A stretch of DNA of 64,000 nucleotides from Vanilla planifolia (GCA_023846275.1 CM043870.1:7501527-7565526); one strand, 5' to 3'; positions 12,661-25,839 are shown, counted from the first letter of the stretch. Notes: a model not told the origin generated them from the letters alone. Numbers and translations are program-made.

Positions 12661-14924
12661 GTTATGTGGTTGATGAGGACTCTTAAATCCTTACAGATGA
12701 CTCTTATATGATTGGATTTTTTATGAGGGAATGTCAGGTTATATGATGATATAAGAGTGCCACACTTGAATCATGAGACTCATGAGCTTAGAGGGAGTCT
12801 TAGATTATTGGTGAGTCAGTATGCATCTTATGAGATTGTTATAATTTTATTGAGACTTTCTAGGACCTAATGGATATGTGATAAAGCTAGTGGTTATGGT
12901 TTATGTATTAGCTTAGCTTGGTAGGTTGTGACATTTATTTGATTCTATGATGTGTTGATCTATGTGCTCTATTATTATATTGCTACATGTATGTCTTTTT
13001 AATAGAGCATGAGGATTTTCTCTTGATCCCAGCTCACTTCCCTTAGGGAGTTAATAACTTATACAACATATGAGTGAAGGCATCATAGTTAATATCTTAA
13101 TAGATTATTCTCTAATCAGTATCTTATTATGTCATAATTCTAGTTTTATTTATTTTTAGCTTTGATGTTTATATGTTTGATATTAGACTATAAGTGATAT
13201 TTTATGTTAAACATTAGATTGTACTTGTTATTTTATTTAAATTTAGTTTTATGCAATTTATTTTATGGATGATAAACTTGGTCTTTGAATGACTTTTGGA
13301 TCATGTAATGGTTATTTTATTTTGTGAATATTTATTAGTATACTTTATCACATATTTGCTTTGAAATCATGTACATGCTATTGTATATTTGTACATTCCT
13401 TAGCATGGAGTAGACTAGTTTTTGACCCAATTAAGCAACCAATTATGGAAGGGATATGGTACATTTGGACATAACACCATGAGCTTCATGATCATATTTA
13501 GAGATCATGAATACTAATTTGAATGTGAAACATTGAAATAAAAGATGGCTAGCTAAATATATTGAATAGTGTACATAAGTCTAGTTACATCTAAGAGAAA
13601 AATAAATACTATTATACATAATTATTATACTAGATATTATCATATTTTTTTATTACTCAAATAAAAAATCTATTAATTTAAAGTAAGATAAACATGAGTT
13701 GGTTCCTAAGGGCATATATTTTAGAAATACTTTTGCAAAATCACCTAATCCACATGCTACCACTTTGAACTCAAGATGGTTTGGGTTCTTTAGCTTATAA
13801 TTAAGGTAAGTACATAGGTGTGCTTCCATAATTATTACTTGTGAAGAATACCTTATCTTGTGAGGTTGTGTGTGACTTGACAAAATTTGCTTGGTCCTTA
13901 TATTAATTTCAACATAGTTTGGATTGAATAACACTTGTCTAGGAAAATCTTCTAGATAATACATCGATATATATTTTTTAGATCTTAAATGATGAGAATA
14001 TGATGAATTCCACATCATTGGACAAGCTAAAGAAAATGAGATTAAATCTAGTTTATAAAGGACAAGATAATTGAAGAAATTTGAGTAATTGTCATTTTAA
14101 GAATAGTTTAATTATTGATGAGGTTGCTCTATTGAATGCATAGGTGTAGATGGAGTGTTATTCTACGTTTCTTAATTTTTCTTTCACTTCTAACTATAGT
14201 GTATGTTGAAATGTGATGTCCAATTGTGTTATCATTATGAAATATTATTGCTTGTATTTATTCAATGAAAGCCTTTTATTGAAATCACTCTACAAGTAGT
14301 TGTTCACATGACAACCTTGTTGGCATAAGTGTAATCAGTTATGATCTTGCAGATATTAATAATTACACTACAAGTTCAATGATAAAATCAATTTAAGTGA
14401 AAGTAAATTTTAACTATTTGTTGAAATTGACTTTATGTAAGATGTACTGCTTCTCTATACTTAATCTTACCATTTGAATGATTATAATGGAAAAGTATGC
14501 TAGAATAAAAGAATTTAACAAGAATGTGGTGGATAGATTCAAGGGGAGTTGAGGTGCTATGGTTGCTATATGATTGGTTAGAAGCTAAAACCTATATGTT
14601 TGTGAGTTATATGTACGCATACATCAAGAGGGAGCTGGTTGTACATGTTTAAACTATATTTATTTGAATTCTTATATGTTATAGTTTATATTAAGTCTCT
14701 ACAATAAAACTCTATATAATGTGTTACTGTTGTGTGAAATTCTAATGTTTTAGAAGCTACTACTACTACTATGCATAACTCTAAGTTTTGTCTTACTATT
14801 GTGTTAAATTCTGATGTCTTACATGCAAAGATAAATTGAAAATTATATTACAATTAATTGCTCTTATTTTTACTTGTTGCATACTTTAGCTTTATAAAAT
14901 ATAGTTCTATTCAATTAAGAAAAA
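12661..14924. other. Probable gypsy internal debris, no domain recognised
   Basis: This stretch lies between two LTR-PBS-leader units of one family. It contains a 121-codon minus-strand frame (13653-14018) without recognisable motifs. No gag or pol domain could be read on the plus strand. Confidence 0.3.
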
Positions 14925-15730
14925 ATGATGTAGAGCAAAGGAAAGAAATGGTAGCACAACAATAATATAGACTCATAATAAGGTCTCAAACTACAATCCA
15001 TTAAGTTAAGCTCTCCAAAATATAATATATACATAACACTTTGGAGAACAAACAAATAGTAGTCTTGAGAAGTCATGATTCATCTATGCATCAATATGCA
15101 TGTATGGTTTGTGGTACATTGATTAAGGAGTCCAAAAATATTTAAAAATATAGACGAACCTCTTTAAAAAATAGGTAGGAAGTAAGCTTTTATTATATTG
15201 ACATAGAAGTCTTCAAAAGGTAGGTAAGAAGCATGTTTTTATATTAAAAATTTATTTGGACATAAAAGTATTCAAAAATTAGGTAAGAAGTTTGCTTTTT
15301 ATATTAAATAACTATTTTTTTATCTCTTATTTAGAGGACCTTCATGAATGGATGAAGGGTGAATTGGTTGACTAAAGAAAGTACGTTGCTTGGTGCCTTG
15401 AATATTTGAGTTGGCTTGATAGCCTTCTCTTGTGCTCACTTTTAGTGAATCTTTTATTTTTAATTTATCTTCTTAATATTATTTTTTCATCATTTAAGTC
15501 CTTTTATTATAGTTTTATTCTATATAACATAAGCAATTGCTTTATTCTATTTCATAGTATAATCCTCCATCTCGTACCACATCACCATGCGATTAACAAA
15601 GCCCTAGTATATGGATTATCAGATCATGTGTGAAGGAACCAAGATGGTCGAGTTCCATTATAGGACATTATGGAAGATCATGGATGTGCCTATGCTCTTA
15701 CTAGAGTGTCATGTGATTGATGAGTTTGTT
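14925..15730 (+). repeat. Gypsy LTR plus leader, copy 2
   Basis: It is collinear with copy 1 from TGATGTA (about 14929) through the CTTCATGAATGGATGAAGG block and beyond the LTR end. The PBS site has decayed to GATTAACAAAGCCC near 15593. Leader similarity continues for about 125 bp (for example TATATGGA.TATCA.ATCATGTG, and ATTATGG.AGA.CAT.GATGTG). As in copy 1, the preceding ~30 bp also match, up to a purine run ending in GAAAAAA. Confidence 0.6.
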
Positions 15731-16864
15731 CAATGGAATGTAAAGCAAATGTTCATGTAAAGCTTGTAGCTCTTTAACTTTTTGTCATTATTAATTTACT
15801 TATTTTTTATCTTTTCATTTTTTGAAGTATTAAATTAAGTCCAATCCTTTTCAAAAATGATAGAGCATATTTAAGAACACATCATTCCAATATAAATAGC
15901 TTAAATAAATGACTCATTCGACTCATCTCTAGAATTTTCATTTTGAAATAATAGTCATCACTTTAGATAACCATTCACCTTAACATCTTATGATCTTCTC
16001 CCTCCTTTCACTTAATCTTTTTCTTTAGCTCTTTAACTTTTTTTTCCACTTTTCATAGACTTATAATTCTTTTTCTTATGAGGCAATTATTATATTAATA
16101 TTTCAAATTTAATTTACATTTAGTGAACATTATTTTATTAATATGAAAATAGATAAAAATTATAAATACATTTACATAATTTATTATGCTATAACATCAT
16201 GTAACAATCAAACATGTGTTAATCAAACCAAGCCTCATCAAGATTTACAGGTGAGATCATTTCTTAAGAATCTAGTCATCTTGCAAAGAACACACTTCAA
16301 ACATCAACCGCAATCTCAAATTAGCATATAAAAGTATCCTCAAAATTTTTATATTATTTAATATCATTTAAGAACTTTTATCCTATAATACATCAACCAT
16401 CTAAGCATATATACAAATTATAATGCTTCTTATCTCTTAATTTTTTATCTTACTATTCTCTCCAAGGACTTATTTTATTGTAAAATTCCTCCATCTACTC
16501 TTGGGTGTTATAGTATAGAAGATTGGATGTTCTTAATTCTTATCTTTCCTCAAGCTCACCTCTCCTTGAGTTCTTCAACTCTTGGAGATATTCCTTCCTT
16601 CTTTATCCTTTCACCTAAATGCATTTTGCCAAATCTAATTACTCAGAATTTTCTTAGAAAAGCTTTCTCAAGTTCAATCACACCCACTTATGAATGTAAC
16701 CAATAGTCAACTTGCATTCTCAACCCTTCACCTTCTCCCAATGATCATGTCTATTCAATTTAGTATCTCTTCACCTTCTTTCCAGCTTAACTCTAATGGT
16801 TTCCTGATAATTAGAGTTTCACTATGAAAATTTATTCAATTATTTATCATTTCAAGTTTAAAAA
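15731..16864. other. AT-rich stretch, no gene recognised
   Basis: Pyrimidine-rich patches (16430-16800) and one short frame (16143-16331) are present. No family features were seen. Confidence 0.3.
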
Positions 16865-17350
16865 CTTTTTATTTTTGTGTATCATACTTATATGATCCAT
16901 AACCTCATATTATATGATAAGTAAAATCTCCCTTCATATGCACTTATTTTCACTAAAAATACCTGTATGATTTGCTTCATTGTATGTGTATGATCAATTT
17001 TAATTTCCTCAACTCAGACATTCTTCTTACATTATATTTTATGATGCCCTTTATTGTTCTTATACTATCCATTTAATTGCATACTCTTATTATGTCATAA
17101 TTGATGATGTTCTACATGACAACCTTCTAATTTTGTTATACTTGTATGATTCCTTAATTGTATATGCATGATACCTTTTATTATAGTTAGCTTATTTATT
17201 CTCATGGCATTATAGCATAAGATGCCCCTTAACATACTTGAATGATGAGCTGGGGCATCGTTACTCTTACCATCATACTTAGTTAAATTTTTACTTCTCC
17301 ATAGATCATACTAATATGATTAGTGTTATCATATCGTAAGCTCTACCTTC
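16865..17350. repeat. Dispersed LTR-like repeat, copy B
   Basis: It is the same orientation and order of phrases as 575-1040 (see copy A). It is rich in CATACTTGTATGAT words. No flanking gypsy coding sequence is preserved next to it. Confidence 0.5.
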
Positions 17351-17639
17351 TCTCTTTCTCCTTTATCAGAGTCATCTGATCCCTTATTGTCATGCATTGG
17401 ATAACTATTAATTGTACTAATATGATAGTCCTATTTATTTTATATGATCCTCTTTAGCATATTCTGTTTGGTTACAATATCTATCATATAATATTAAATT
17501 ATCATACTTTTATCATTGATTCAAAACTTGTAATTTTTCTTATAAAAATTTCAAAAATAATTTATAAATTTATAAAATATAAATAACTTAAATAAATTTT
17601 GTTTCAAAAAAAAAATTAAGGTTATTACAGCCTTTTTAA

Positions 17640-18700
17640 TGCATTTTTAGTTGCTTAAGAATTGGTTTTGGATAAGATAAGAAATAATCAAGAGTTATGT
17701 AGTTGTAGTTTATTGTCTATGTCTCATACATGGTATATAGAGGATTGATGTATCATATATTAGATCCAACATACCGTTTGCTTGGTTCCCACTAATGTAT
17801 GCTCAGTGTTTTATGTTAAAATAACATTTTTAGAAAAAAAAATTGATGGTACATTAAGTTAATGAAGTAAGACATACTGCAAATAGTCCATCTAGTTCAC
17901 TGGGCATATGGTGTGTCAAGAATCATGTATTATACATCAAGGTTAATGTACCCAAATGTTAAGCTCAACATACCGTATGCCTAGGTAAACATATGATAAG
18001 TAAAGAAGGATTTGAGAAAAATTTTAAATAGGATTTATGGGGCTTTATATAATGATGTTTGTGAATTCTTTTGATAAAGAAATCATGTGTATTTATGAAA
18101 TGATGAAAAGAAGAGAAACTTTATATAAAATTTGAGAATTTTGAAAGCCTTGTCACTTAAAAGTAAGCATGTATTGATAATTATGATAAATATGTATATA
18201 TAATAAAAAGAAAGGATAAAAGAAAAGTGAAAGATATAGAAAGGGCATCCTATAACAGTTAAGCAAACTTAGATAATTATAAAGAAAGTAGGTTAGTTTT
18301 TAATTACTTAGATATATCACTATGAATATGGTGTAAATATACTAGATAGCATCCATTGGTTATGCATGTGTTTTGATCAAGGAGATAGCATATTAATATG
18401 AGCCATATATACTTATGAATATCCATATATAAGCTATATGCAATAGCACATGATATAAGAAAAAATGGAACGATAAAAGCTAAATGAAATGAAATATATT
18501 GAATGAAAAGGGAACTATTAGCTATATGAGCTTCATGATCTATATGATAATGAGAAAACATTAAGATGTTTCATAAAACCATATTAAATAGTAACTCAAT
18601 AAGATGTGATCACTCCTATAATCATTAGGGCAATAATAGGCAAAACCTTATTATTATTATTGTTATTATTACTTTTTTTATGACTTTATTTTCTCCAACA
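17640..18700 (+). repeat. LTR-like piece related to 26780-28600 and 31390-32110
   Basis: Three places share an order of weakly conserved phrases. First comes an AAAGAAAG..AAAAG purine-rich run, then ATAATTATAA.G.AAGTAGGTTA (18276 here, 27990 in the second copy), a TATCACTATGAATATG.TGTAAA / TATTATGCAAGATGATATAAA block, and a GGG.CA.A.CATAATA.AGG-like phrase. This piece ends near an (ATT)n run at 18649-18672. The likely source is a gypsy LTR family. Confidence 0.4.
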
Positions 18701-20540
18701 ACTCTAATCATTTTTTAGTTTGAATCGCACTTTGATATCACCAATGTGGCATCCTTATTCTCACCACATAATTCAACTCAAATTATTTTGTAGTTAAATA
18801 GTACTCTAATACCACCAATATGATAATCCTTATTTTTGCCACATATTCAATTCATTTTCTCCTAATTTTATAATTCTAAAGGATAAAATCTTTTTAAGAT
18901 TTTATTCATTTTCTAATTTATACATATATCAATGCAATAATTGCATCCAAAATATGATAATCACTTAATTTATATCCATAATAATTAACTATAATAAATT
19001 TAGCTATCAACTATAAATAATTTATACAACAATTTATATCCATGATTTCTTTTAATTATTATAACCCGATCTCACATATAGATAAATACTAAATAAATCA
19101 CATGATTAACAAGTCATTCAGCACAACCCTTTCAGCACAAATCTCTGTAATTTTAATACTTTCTTAGAAACTATTCTTATAGGTAGTTTTCTTTTTTTAG
19201 GGTTCCAATATACATAAAATATTATTACTAAAGAAAGCCTAAGCTAACCATCACTAACTTAATAAGTTATCTCTAATAAAAAATAAGTATACAAAATAAG
19301 TAATAATTTTGGACAATCTTATGTAAGGTCTAATCACAAGTATTAATCATAATATATAATAAGCAAAGTCTTATTCATGTTAAAATATAAAATAAAATAT
19401 AATATGAAATAAAAAGAAAAACATATTATAAACTTTGAAAAATAGCAAACATATGTAACTTTTTATTATATTTTTAATCTTTTCTTAATATGATCATATT
19501 TATCAGTGTCTATTTTCACATAATTAAATAAACCTTATGATGGATAGTGTGCTACTTCTTTTTCTCAAGATAGTAAAAAAATTCATTTTTTAATTTACTT
19601 AGTTATAATAGAAATTATATTTATTTATTTATAATATCATATTTTCATGTACAACCATACTCATTTTTTTTTCATATTTTCAATGGTCATATCTTTGTGA
19701 CAAATCGTAATCTTGCAGCACATTGACCACTAGCCACCTCAGGAGGATATTTCACATGTAAGATTTTAATTTCAACAATCAGTGATAAATCAGTTATACA
19801 ATATTAGAATACCTATCTCATATCTTTTTTTCTTATTATTTGGGATTAATCTAATACTTTTTAGCTTCCTTTGTTTGTTAATTTTAGCCTATCAGTTATA
19901 ATTTTCTTAATATAATTTATAAAACTTTACATAAATTGAAAACTTTTAAATTATTAAATAAGAATTACATGACTCACTTCTTAAATCATGAAAATAACCT
20001 CTTTCCTCTTGCTTACCTTGATTTTCTTTTTTTTTCTTGAAACCTTAGATTATAAATCTTTGACAAATTTCTTCCCAATAATTCTTATAATAAAACAAAA
20101 AATTAATTAAGGTTAAATACTTTGATTTCTTTTATAAATTAGAAATATTTAAAGTTAAATCATAAGAAATAAAATAAAATTCTCTTTTTTATTTTTAGAT
20201 CTTATAAAAAATTCTTGTTAACTAAAATCACACTCTTTTTCCTTAATTCCATTGATAGTGCGACAAGCAATGTCATTGTCATTGATGAAGGAATCTCCAA
20301 TGGAACCTTTGGTTGATTGTATGAAATTAATACCATAGAGTTTCATAGGGCACGAGAATAGGAGCGAATGGAAATGTTGTTTTAGGAAAATTCCAAAATA
20401 GTTAATATATATATATATATTTAAACTTATTAACTTTGATCATTATTAGAAATTTCAAATGAACTCTAATTGAGATAAAACAAACATTGCTGGACTTATC
20501 TCGATGAACTCTATCCAATTATAGATTCTGTTTTATATTT
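18701..20540. other. AT-rich stretch without recognised genes
   Basis: No open frame with family features was seen. A short (AT)n run lies near 20407-20422. A somewhat less AT-rich patch at 20230-20400 has no readable coding potential. Confidence 0.3.
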
Positions 20541-21260
20541 TAGAATATTTTTCTAATATTTTAGTATGTTTTATAAGATATTTAAATTCATACTTACATT
20601 GACGATCGATGATGTTATAACTTTGTATAGGATGGGGTTAGAAAGAGGTTTTATGATTGAGATGGTATTAGATCTCATTTCAAGTTTTTTTAGTATTTTG
20701 ATGATGGACAACAATATGAAGAGAACTATTTTTGGCAGTGTTTTTCTATACTGTGATGATAAATGAGAATGATATAATTCAATGACTTAGTAGTTATCGA
20801 TGGAGTTTTTAATATTTGAGTGATTCTATAGAGATATGATATGATAAGATTTAAGATCCTATAGAATGAGGGTAATAGTTATATGAGAAAATCAAGATAA
20901 AGATGAAGGATATGAAAAGTTGAAAAAAAGAGTATGAGATGTGATAAAAGTAATCATGATGAATAGTATATGATATTAATACTATATGATAATTATATGT
21001 ATATATAAGTATGATATATACAAGCATATAAGTAATGATTTTAATATATTTTATAAACTTCTTAAATGTTATGCATTCTTAATATTGTTATTATTATTAT
21101 ATATATGCTACCTATTATATTTTATATTGATTTGTTTGATTGTTATTACTTATTTTCTTGTCAAGTATTTTATATTTTTACTTACTTATATTATAAGTTA
21201 AGGTACAAAATACATAATGCTAGAGGTTGCTAATGGCTTATGATAGAGGACATTAAAAGA
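20541..21260. repeat. Possible gypsy LTR debris
   Basis: The end of this stretch (ATAAGTTAAG.TACAAA, then GCTAATGGCTTATGATAG) resembles 28540-28580 (ATAGGTTAAGATGTAAA, then GATAGCTTAGGAT). This suggests the 3' part of the same LTR family. The short hydrophobic frames here (20566-20766, 20986-21201) are low-complexity AT translations and are not called as genes. Confidence 0.3.
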
Positions 21261-22690
21261 GAGAGAATATTTACTTTATTTTGTGAGGTATATGAAAGCT
21301 TTTTATATAAGGAATTTATAATGTATCATTGTGATTAGTTTTTGTATAGGAATATTATTACAACTTTTGTGCATGAAAAATTATTCAATTGATCTATGCA
21401 TTATGAGTTATGGATTTTCTCAAATTTAAGTGATATTTTTGAGATTTGTGACATTCTTTATTATAATAGATATTTTAGTATTCTTAAGTATTTTATCAAA
21501 TTTTTTTTCTTATTTAGCTTAAAAGGTATGCCATTATTTGATCATACAACATAAATACATTACACACAAGATTTTGTGTAACATTATTAATATGGTGGTT
21601 AATTGTAAGGCATATAGCTATTATGATGCAACATAGATTATGAATGGTGTAATGATAGTGATTTCCCAATGGAAAGCATTCTATTTAAATAATGTGATAG
21701 CATAGAATGTCTATAAAAATGGAGAATTTAGCTACTTTAAGTTAATGTGTACACAAAAAATACAATAATAACTCTATTTTTCTTCTATTATAAAGAATAA
21801 ACCCATATAAGTAATGTGAAAAATTATTATGATTGAGGACTCACATTTTGAATAATTTATTATAAAAATATTTAGTCATGTGTACACTTATGGCATTATT
21901 TGTACAAAGTCAAAGTTACATATGAATTTAGAGTAGAAGTATTGGGAAGTAATTTGATGGTTTAGTGTTTAAGGAGAACACTATATACGATATTATGGTT
22001 TTAAAAAAACAATATAATTTATGAGAGCATATTAGTGTTGATTTAATAAAAATTTTAAAAATTGAAAGTCCATCTCAATATATATTCACTCTTAATGATG
22101 TAATAATAAATAATAAATAACATGTCATAACTTAATAAGTAAATAATAAAAAAGGTTATGTTTGCTTTTTTTTTTTCATAACCTTACTTGATAATGTTAT
22201 AGCTAAAGATAATTTATAAGTGGGAAAGAGCAACAATATTGCATTTTATTCATTAATAGTTATGATGTTAATTTTCTAGTAAGAAATCTCATATTTATTT
22301 TAGAAAATATATTTAACTCAAATATTATCGTATTGAGATTTTTGATTAATGGAGAAGAGTTGTCACTATGAGCCCTCCTTAAAGTTTAGTGCAGAGTTTG
22401 ATGTTAACAAACTTCAAAAAATCACTATTAAGCAATTGTGAAATGTTTTTTTTTAGCTAAAACAAGTTATTGATAGGTAAATATGACTTAACAATTACAA
22501 AAAATTACGGACAAATAATCTTTACTAAATGGGGTTGAAGTTACAAAGTTGAAATATTTTATGTTTGTATTTAAATTTTAGATGTAGCATATCAAGTTGT
22601 CTAACAAGAATCATTCTAAAAGCATTTAGCTAGTGCTGGAAATTAAAAAAATAAATTAAAAAAATAAATAAAGCATTCTAAGAGAAGTTC
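21261..22690. other. Gene-free 3' flank of the GH31 gene
   Basis: AT-rich, with no frame of note. It separates the GH31 gene from the LTR debris to its left. Confidence 0.35.
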
Positions 22691-22693
22691 TCT

Positions 22694-22699
22694 TTTATT
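22694..22699 (-). promoter_or_regulatory. Candidate polyadenylation signal AATAAA
   Basis: On the minus strand AATAAA lies about 55 bases after the TAA stop of the GH31 gene, a usual distance for a plant 3' end. Plant signals are loose, so this is a candidate only. Confidence 0.45.
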
Positions 22700-22753
22700 A
22701 ATTATTTGAGGGACAACTTTATGTAGGTTAAACAGGATACTTCGGCTAGCGAA

Positions 22754-25700
22754 TTACTGATAAATCTTGACAAGCAGTTCGAACTCTTCTCCAATTGGTT
22801 GAGGAAGGTCATCGACTACAGCAACTCCAAACTTCCCTTGAACACTATAGCTCCCGCTTCCTCTAACGATCTTCCCCCCCGATTTCCATTGATGGAGAAC
22901 GAAAACAGGCGCAACGCCGGCTTTGGAATCCGGCCGAAGGCCAATGAAAACCACCTTCTTCACCAACATCTTCTCCGTCCCGAACTTACCATTCACCACT
23001 TTGGAATTCAGACTCAGAGTTTTTCCATCCACTTTGCTCGAAAGATTTACTAGTATCCATTCGCTTAGCTCTCCTGCCATCTCCACCACCTCGCCGTCGT
23101 CCAAAAACACCTCTCCGGTGGCCGTTCCTTCTTCATTAAGCACGACAAGTAGCTCATACTCCCTCTGTTCTCCAAGGGAAATCGACTCTGTTTTCTGGGT
23201 AACAAGGATGCTTCCTCCCCTAGCGTGGACGTTTATGGTATCCTGTGGAGCTTCAAGGGTCACCTGATTCCCAGGGGAAACTTCCACGGTGTCGTTATGG
23301 TCGAAGAGATTGAACCATCTTCCTCTCGGAAAGTAGGCTTCCACCGTCGTCTTTCCTTGTTCCAAAACAGGGGACACCAATACCCGATCTCCAACCATGA
23401 ACTGTTTATTGATCCCGTAAGTATTTGGGTCTTCTGGGAAGGAGAAGAACAATGGCCTTGCAATTGGGGTCCCCTGCTTATGAGCTTGGTACATCAATGT
23501 GTAGTAGTATGGTAAGAGTTTGTACCGAAGCCCAAGAGCCTTCTTTGCGGAAAGGGTTACAGATTCCCATAGATAAAGCTCCTGTCTCGTCGATTTCTTG
23601 TCAGAATGATCCTTCGAAAATGGATAGAATGCGCCCAACTAAAAGAAAGCAAGACTTAAGCAAAGTTTCTGCTTTCGTTGATGAAGATAGAAAAAGAAAG
23701 CTTTTTGGTTCATATACCTGAATCCATCGGCTACATAATTCCTCTGTTGTATTGCCGTTGAATCCACAAATGTCAGCTCCTGCCATTGGAACACCAAACA
23801 AGCCGAAGCTCAAAATGAAAGGGATGGAGTAAGCAAGATCATCCCACGTTGCAGCATTGCCTCCTGTCGAATGAGCAGCGTACTTCCCTGAGCCCACGAA
23901 GGTCGACCGTGAAAGCACGAAGGGCCTCTTTCCTGTATCCTTGATCAAAGCGCCATGGGTAGCTCTGGATTGGAGGAATCCATAAAGATTATGCACGTCG
24001 TACTCTGTTAAGTTGCCGAAATGCAGGCAAGAAGCCGGAACAGTGCCATTGTTGATGGGGCGCTTAACGCCAGTGTTGTTGATGCGATGAGGTGGCGTGT
24101 CGACCTCCGTCAGAGGCGGAGAGGTGATGAAGTTAGATGCCTCGTTCATGTCGATCCAGAGGCCGTCGACAGGAAGCGTCTTGCGAAAGATGGAGATCTC
24201 GTTGCTCCAGAACTTGGAGGCAGTTGGGTTGACGAAATCGGGGAAGTTAACATCCCCAGGCCACACAACACCAAGGTAATTCGAGCCATTCCATTTGATA
24301 AAGATGTCATCTTTGAGCCCTCTCTTGTACGTCTCGTACGAAGAGTTCACGCTGATACCTGGAAAAGCCATGACTCTAAGATGTAGAAAAAAGTTACATG
24401 GATCGAGAAAAGGTGGGATTTTTTAATGTTGCTTACCTGCGTCAAGGATGACGACGTACTTCTGGCCATGGCTGTGAAGGTAGTCAACGAAAGACTTCAT
24501 CTTGTCGGGAGGGAAGTTGACGGAGTCAAGCGTGAAGTCTTTGAAGTTATCCATGTAGTCGATGTCTGTCCACATGACGGACAGAGGGATTCCGGCATCG
24601 GCATAGCCAGCGACGACGTTTTCCAGGTCGGAAACGTTCTTGTAGCCGTACCTGCATTGGTGAAACCCTTCCAAGTTTTCCATAGTTTAGTCTTTCTTCT
24701 TTTGATTAAAAGATTCAATTTATTTAAAATATTGGCTTACGTTTAGTAGTTTCATTGGTTGTATTGAAATATTTGGAACATGTTAATTACAAAATATCTT
24801 TTAAAAAGAATTAAAAAGAATAATTGGAAAAAATTCTTCAGCCAGAAAGGAATAAGTACTCACCAAACGACCAGTAAGGCATGGGAGCCGGCCGGCCAAT
24901 AAGCGCCGTGTACTGGTCGATGACTTCCACTGGCGAAGGTCCGGCGAAGAAGTAGAAGTCGAAAACTCCACCAATTGCCTTATAAGTAATGAGATTCTCC
25001 TCGTAGATCACATCCATTCCATTGCTGTTAAGCAGGAGAACGCCGTGAGCCATCCCCTCCGGCGTTCTCACGTCCATGTAGAAAGGGTGGGAGCCGTAGA
25101 GGTTAAAGTCGGTAAACATGGAGGGCGTGTCGGAGTTCCACAGCGTGAGCGTGTCCCCGGGCACCAACCGGAAGGAGGGCTTGTTGTGCTCGCCTAGGCC
25201 GTAGAGGTTGGCCTTCTTGTCGGGAAGGTACGACGAGATCTCAAGATACCGATCCTTGAAGACGAGACTGTGGCCGCTGGTGCTGAAGAGGACCTCTCCG
25301 GTAGAGCGACGGGCGACGGAGAAGCCAAAGGGCGAGGTACTGGTGATGGTGACGAAGAGGTCTGAGGTGGCGGTGGAGAGGTTGTTGTCCGTTTTGATCT
25401 CCTCCCCGTAGAGGCAAGCTTGAATCTGGCGCGGGATGATTTCTGCTGGGATTTCCCATCGCGGCCTCTCCGCGTCAATGATGCGGACTCTCAGCCGGTC
25501 CTTCGTCTCGAAGCTGCAACAAAGGTCAAATGTTTAGCTTGAATTTAATCCTTTAGAACCTATCGCAAACGGTATAATGGAGAAAAGAAAGACCTTGCTG
25601 TCAGATTCAGTTTCTGGATATCGGGTCCATAAATGGTAGTGTTTCGGATGAGTTGGAGCTGGGCTGTGAAGAGGCCACCGGATGCGTGACTGTGGAGGGA

Positions 25701-25808
25701 GTGTAGTTGATAGCCATAGCCGATGGGATCTTGGGAAAGGGAGGGAGAGGAGGCTAGAAGTAAAGAGAGGAGGAAGAAGAAAGAGACATTAGGAGAAATG
25801 GTGGCCAT
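22754..25808 (-). CDS. GH31 alpha-glucosidase-like gene, five exons, acid/base Asp replaced by Gly
   Basis: Exons 25808-25594, 25513-24864, 24667-24437, 24358-23718 and 23638-22754 all join at GT...AG introns of 78-196 bp. They give one open frame of 873 codons, close to plant alpha-glucosidases (about 880). Family members release alpha-linked glucose (some, xylose) in the wall, vacuole or apoplast. A hydrophobic signal peptide spans about residues 1-25. Next come [22 protein letters not shown] (N-domain), [31 protein letters not shown], the nucleophile motif WIDMNEAS (Asp435), [26 protein letters not shown] and a C-terminal beta domain. The wording is nearer alpha-glucosidases ([15 protein letters not shown]) than alpha-xylosidases. 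Unusually, HWTGDN reads HSTGGN (528-533): the acid/base Asp is Gly532 and the Trp is Ser529. GC content is far above the surroundings and highest in exon 2. It may be a pseudoenzyme, since no disabling stop was seen. Confidence 0.93.
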
Positions 25809-25830
25809 CTTCTGCGGTGTGTCTCTTCAT
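25789..25830 (-). other. Upstream overlapping ATG frame (13 codons)
   Basis: An ATG 22 bases before the GH31 start opens a 13-codon frame that ends in TAA beyond, and out of frame with, the main ATG. It would inhibit translation only if transcription starts upstream of 25830. The TATA position suggests that most transcripts start downstream of it. Confidence 0.3.
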
Positions 25831-25839
25831 CTGAGATGC

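Noticed and set aside
13653..14018. 121-codon minus-strand frame as a host gene
   Set aside because: No recognisable family, no supporting structure, and it sits between two LTR-leader units of one gypsy family.
18304..18561. 85-codon minus-strand frame as a membrane protein
   Set aside because: It lies in an LTR-like piece and is an AT-rich chance frame; the related copies at 28 and 32 kb do not conserve it.
22799..24746. Plus-strand open frames of 60-121 codons over the GH31 gene
   Set aside because: They are antisense shadows of GC-rich exons; the minus-strand exons carry clear GH31 motifs and splice sites.
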